Made by a program: the position numbers and the translations under genes. Of a stretch of DNA of 64,000 bases, positions 62,601 to 64,000 are shown piece by piece. Origin of the DNA: Hormiphora californensis. Its lineage: Eukaryota > Ctenophora > Tentaculata > Cydippida > Pleurobrachiidae. The notes below the pieces were generated by a model. That model was not told the origin of the DNA. It ran no database searches and worked only from the letters and a program-made list of their open reading frames with translations. Location of the stretch: contig CM035360.1 in NCBI GenBank assembly GCA_020137815.1, positions 7,571,743 through 7,635,742 of the forward strand. The letters are read 5' to 3'. Each line of letters starts with the position of its first letter. Positions within the stretch are counted from its first letter, which is position 1.

Positions 62601-63051
62601 CAGTTGATAAAACAGTCGCTATAACTCCCTCTCCCCCAGGTACACCAGACCTTCTCTCAACTGCTTCCTAGGAGATAGGAAGGTCCCCCATGGTTCACAG
62701 GTCAATATAGGCTGCAAAGTTTGCTCTTGCCGACGTGGAAACTTAACCTGTGCCGAGAAGTTTGGATGTAAGGAGGGTTCAACCGCGAAGAAGGTCACCG
62801 TGAAAAAAGTTGAGAAGAAAGAAGAGGAGAAGAAAACTGAGAAAAAGGCAACAAAAACCAAGGCCAAGACCACGAAAAAGAAGGCCACAAAGAAAGCAGC
62901 GGCGGCTGCCAAGAAGGCAACGAAGAAGGCCAAGAAATCTGCGAAGAAGACAAAGAAGAAGACGGCTAAAAAAGCAGCGAAGAAGGCTAAAAAGGCAGCT
63001 AAGAAGGCTAAAAAAGCAGCCAAGAAAGCAGCTAAGAAGAAGGGTTTCTAG
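54028..63051 (+). CDS. Giant secreted matrix protein: ~17 VWC-like modules, poly-Asp blocks, His-rich segment, Lys/Ala tail
   Basis: About 29 exons with consistent splice phases. The start is a five-base coding exon (ATGAG, 54028-54032) spliced to 54152, which together give a textbook signal peptide (MRNLIFAAALLCCLSLLVDG). An Arg/Tyr-rich basic region follows (exons to 55376). Then come about 17 modules of pattern C-x(3)-G...G...C-x(2)-C-x-C-x(8-12)-C-x(4-5)-C, the first half of a VWC domain (for example 55560, 55860, 57740, 58000, 58310, 59370, 59960, 61930, 62450, 62660). Between them are poly-Asp runs of 6-13 residues (57529-57613, 59803-59822, 60300-60340, 60458-60475, 60750-60800, 61168-61212), each ending near DDK. 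There is also a His-rich stretch (58840-58925) and a DVDGDGDIDAF calcium-loop-like motif (59155-59190). The last exon ends in about 80 Lys/Ala/Thr-rich residues (62790-63051). Breaks of one base occur near 59694 and 59804. Probably an extracellular polyampholyte matrix or biomineral protein. It might comprise two genes, but phases run through. Confidence 0.75.
56401..56820. mobile_element. hAT-type MITE (420 bp) with 8-bp target duplication
   Basis: Perfect 13-bp terminal inverted repeats, CAGGGCTGGCTCC and GGAGCCAGCCCTG, are flanked by the 8-bp direct repeat CCTGGAAT (56393-56400 and 56821-56828). CAGGG termini and 8-bp duplications define hAT elements. The interior has G runs, a (CT)n run (56621-56654) and no transposase. 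It is inserted in an intron of the matrix-protein gene, just after a donor at 56379. Confidence 0.95.
57574..57613 (+). repeat. (GAT)n/(GAC)n run encoding poly-Asp
   Basis: A run of 13 consecutive Asp codons, mostly GAT with two GAC. At least five similar runs occur in later exons of the same gene (near 59803, 60300, 60458, 60750, 61168). Mixed GAT/GAC use within runs suggests the acidic sequence itself is kept, not only a slipping repeat. Confidence 0.9.
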
Positions 63052-63476
63052 GCTGAAATGAGAAGAGATCCCTGATAAGGTTTTGGGTTCAAAGAATCAA
63101 GAATTCTCTCGCATTGATTGTGTAGTTGTTTCCATATTTATAAGATGTCATGTTTGTTTCAGACTTCCAAAGATACTTTCCCAAGCCTCTCTTTTTTTCT
63201 CACCGAACTTTTCGACCCACTCTCTCATCCATCTTACAACTATAACAACGACATTCATTCTTTCCCTCTAACACAAGACTTCCTGGTTCTAACAACCTAC
63301 TCAGTGTCATTATTAGATAACACAAAGACTAACACCATGAGCAAACCAAGCTTTGTCCTTGCCCTCGTGAAGCTGAATAGCTGGTCTCTACTTCTCGCTA
63401 GACTCAGTGTATTGTCTAGACTCTAAGCAATGGATGTGTGTTGTTGAACAAAGGGCTCTGTTGTCCAAGTAGCAGC
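63052..63476. other. Intergenic/promoter region of the Asp-Lys repeat gene
   Basis: About 425 bp between the stop of the matrix-protein gene and a TATA box. No exon is recognised. Confidence 0.6.
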
Positions 63477-63483
63477 TATAAAA
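63477..63483 (+). promoter_or_regulatory. TATA box
   Basis: TATAAAA lies 65 bp upstream of the ATG at 63542, in GC-balanced sequence (AGCAGCTATAAAACCCTCC). That distance allows a start site near 63508 and a short 5'UTR. A clear TATA box fits a highly or tissue-specifically expressed secreted structural gene and contrasts with the other genes here, where none is visible. Confidence 0.7.
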
Positions 63484-63541
63484 CCCTCCATCCGCTACTG
63501 TCACTCACACATTTCTTTTCTCCACCAACAACAACAACAGT

Positions 63542-64000
63542 ATGAGGACGTTCCTGATATTCGCACTGATCTTCGGTCTGGCCTTCGCCGGCATCCTTGA
63601 GAAGAGGAGAGGAGGCAGCAAGGGAGGAAACTCTGACAAGGGAGGAAACTCTGACAAGGACAACGGCAAAGATATGGACAACGGCAAAGATATGGACAAC
63701 GGCAAAGATATGGACAACGGCAAGGATAAGGATGATGACAAGATGGATGATGACAAGATGGATGATGACAAGATGGATGATGACAAGATGGATGATGACA
63801 AGTGGGATGATGACAAGTGGGATGATGACAAGTGGGATGATGACAAGTGGGATGATGACAAGTGGGATGATGACAAGTGGGATGATGACAAGATGGATGA
63901 TGACAAGGATGACAAGATGGATGATGACAAGTGGGATGATGACAAGTGGGATGATGACAAGTGGGATGATGACAAGTGGGATGATGACAAGTGGGATGAT
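63542..64000 (+). CDS. Secreted Asp/Lys/Trp repeat protein (runs off the window)
   Basis: The frame opens with a clean signal peptide (MRTFLIFALIFGLAFAG) and a basic KRRGG segment. Then come GGNSDK repeats, four DNGKDM(D) hexapeptides (18-bp DNA repeat, about 63659-63728), and an array of pentapeptides DDDKM and DDDKW from a 15-bp DNA repeat (63733-64000) that is still open at the window edge. No intron is seen. The mature protein is extremely acidic but regularly spaced with Lys and Trp. Such proteins can bind calcium or polycations and are typical of mineral matrices, adhesives or mucous secretions. It lies 490 bp downstream of the poly-Asp VWC matrix gene and shares its DDDK theme, which suggests a joint role. 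No known family is recognised. Confidence 0.8.
   Translation, partial: MRTFLIFALIFGLAFAGILEKRRGGSKGGNSDKGGNSDKDNGKDMDNGKDMDNGKDMDNGKDKDDDKMDDDKMDDDKMDDDKMDDDKWDDDKWDDDKWDDDKWDDDKWDDDKWDDDKMDDDKDDKMDDDKWDDDKWDDDKWDDDKWDDDKWDD
63733..64000 (+). repeat. 15-bp coding minisatellite (GATGATGACAAGTGG/ATG)
   Basis: About 17-18 tandem 15-bp units, with ATG-ending units first, then TGG-ending units, then a mixed block with one 9-bp insertion near 63907. The array continues beyond the window end. Confidence 0.95.

Overview
The window is eukaryotic nuclear DNA from an animal, most likely an early-branching one. Its genes have many short GT-AG introns. The recognisable proteins include ABCG5, mitochondrial CLPX, POLG2, PGGHG (a collagen-hydroxylysine glucosidase), TDRD3, SMNDC1, CUTA, RPL19, a Tec-type PH-Btk module and a secreted matrix protein built from VWC-like domains. 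Compact gene spacing, splice acceptors directly in front of start codons, and secreted Asp/His/Lys-rich repeat proteins would suit a sponge, perhaps a glass sponge. That assignment is an inference, not something the sequence proves.

Layout. Bases 1-6,760 are low-complexity, purine/pyrimidine-skewed sequence with tandem repeats and no gene I can defend. At 6,767-9,854 (+) lies the 3' part of a phosphotyrosine-motif protein with an ITAM-spaced motif pair. From 36.8 kb down to 10.5 kb, nine minus-strand genes follow head to tail: an ankyrin-repeat protein, PGGHG, POLG2, a C2H2 zinc-finger protein, SMNDC1, CUTA, TDRD3-like, CLPX and ABCG5. Gaps between stop and next ATG are about 126-360 bp (one of 693). 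Each gene has a pyrimidine-rich AG acceptor 1-21 nt upstream of its ATG. This is what operons resolved by spliced-leader trans-splicing look like. A small PH-Btk gene is nested on the opposite strand in an ABCG5 intron, and a 1.4-kb near-perfect foldback element sits in a PGGHG intron. A TIR-bounded element with a LINE-ORF1-like reading frame (37.0-38.5 kb) and a short LINE remnant come next. RPL19 follows at 40.2-42.7 kb (+), then about 4.4 kb of mostly empty DNA.

The right end is all plus strand. Two tandem related genes come first (one with a long charged single-alpha-helix region), then a PAN/ricin-B-like single-pass membrane protein, then a roughly 9-kb, many-exon gene for a secreted protein. 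That protein has about 17 VWC-like cysteine modules, poly-Asp blocks, a His-rich segment and a Lys/Ala tail. The window ends inside a TATA-box gene for a secreted protein made of Asp-Asp-Asp-Lys-Trp/Met repeats. The last two genes look like a matrix or biomineral gene neighbourhood.

Caution: at least 14 one-base reading-frame breaks interrupt otherwise well conserved coding sequence across the window, many in short homopolymers. Residual assembly error is the simplest explanation. Coordinates below give gene spans including introns.
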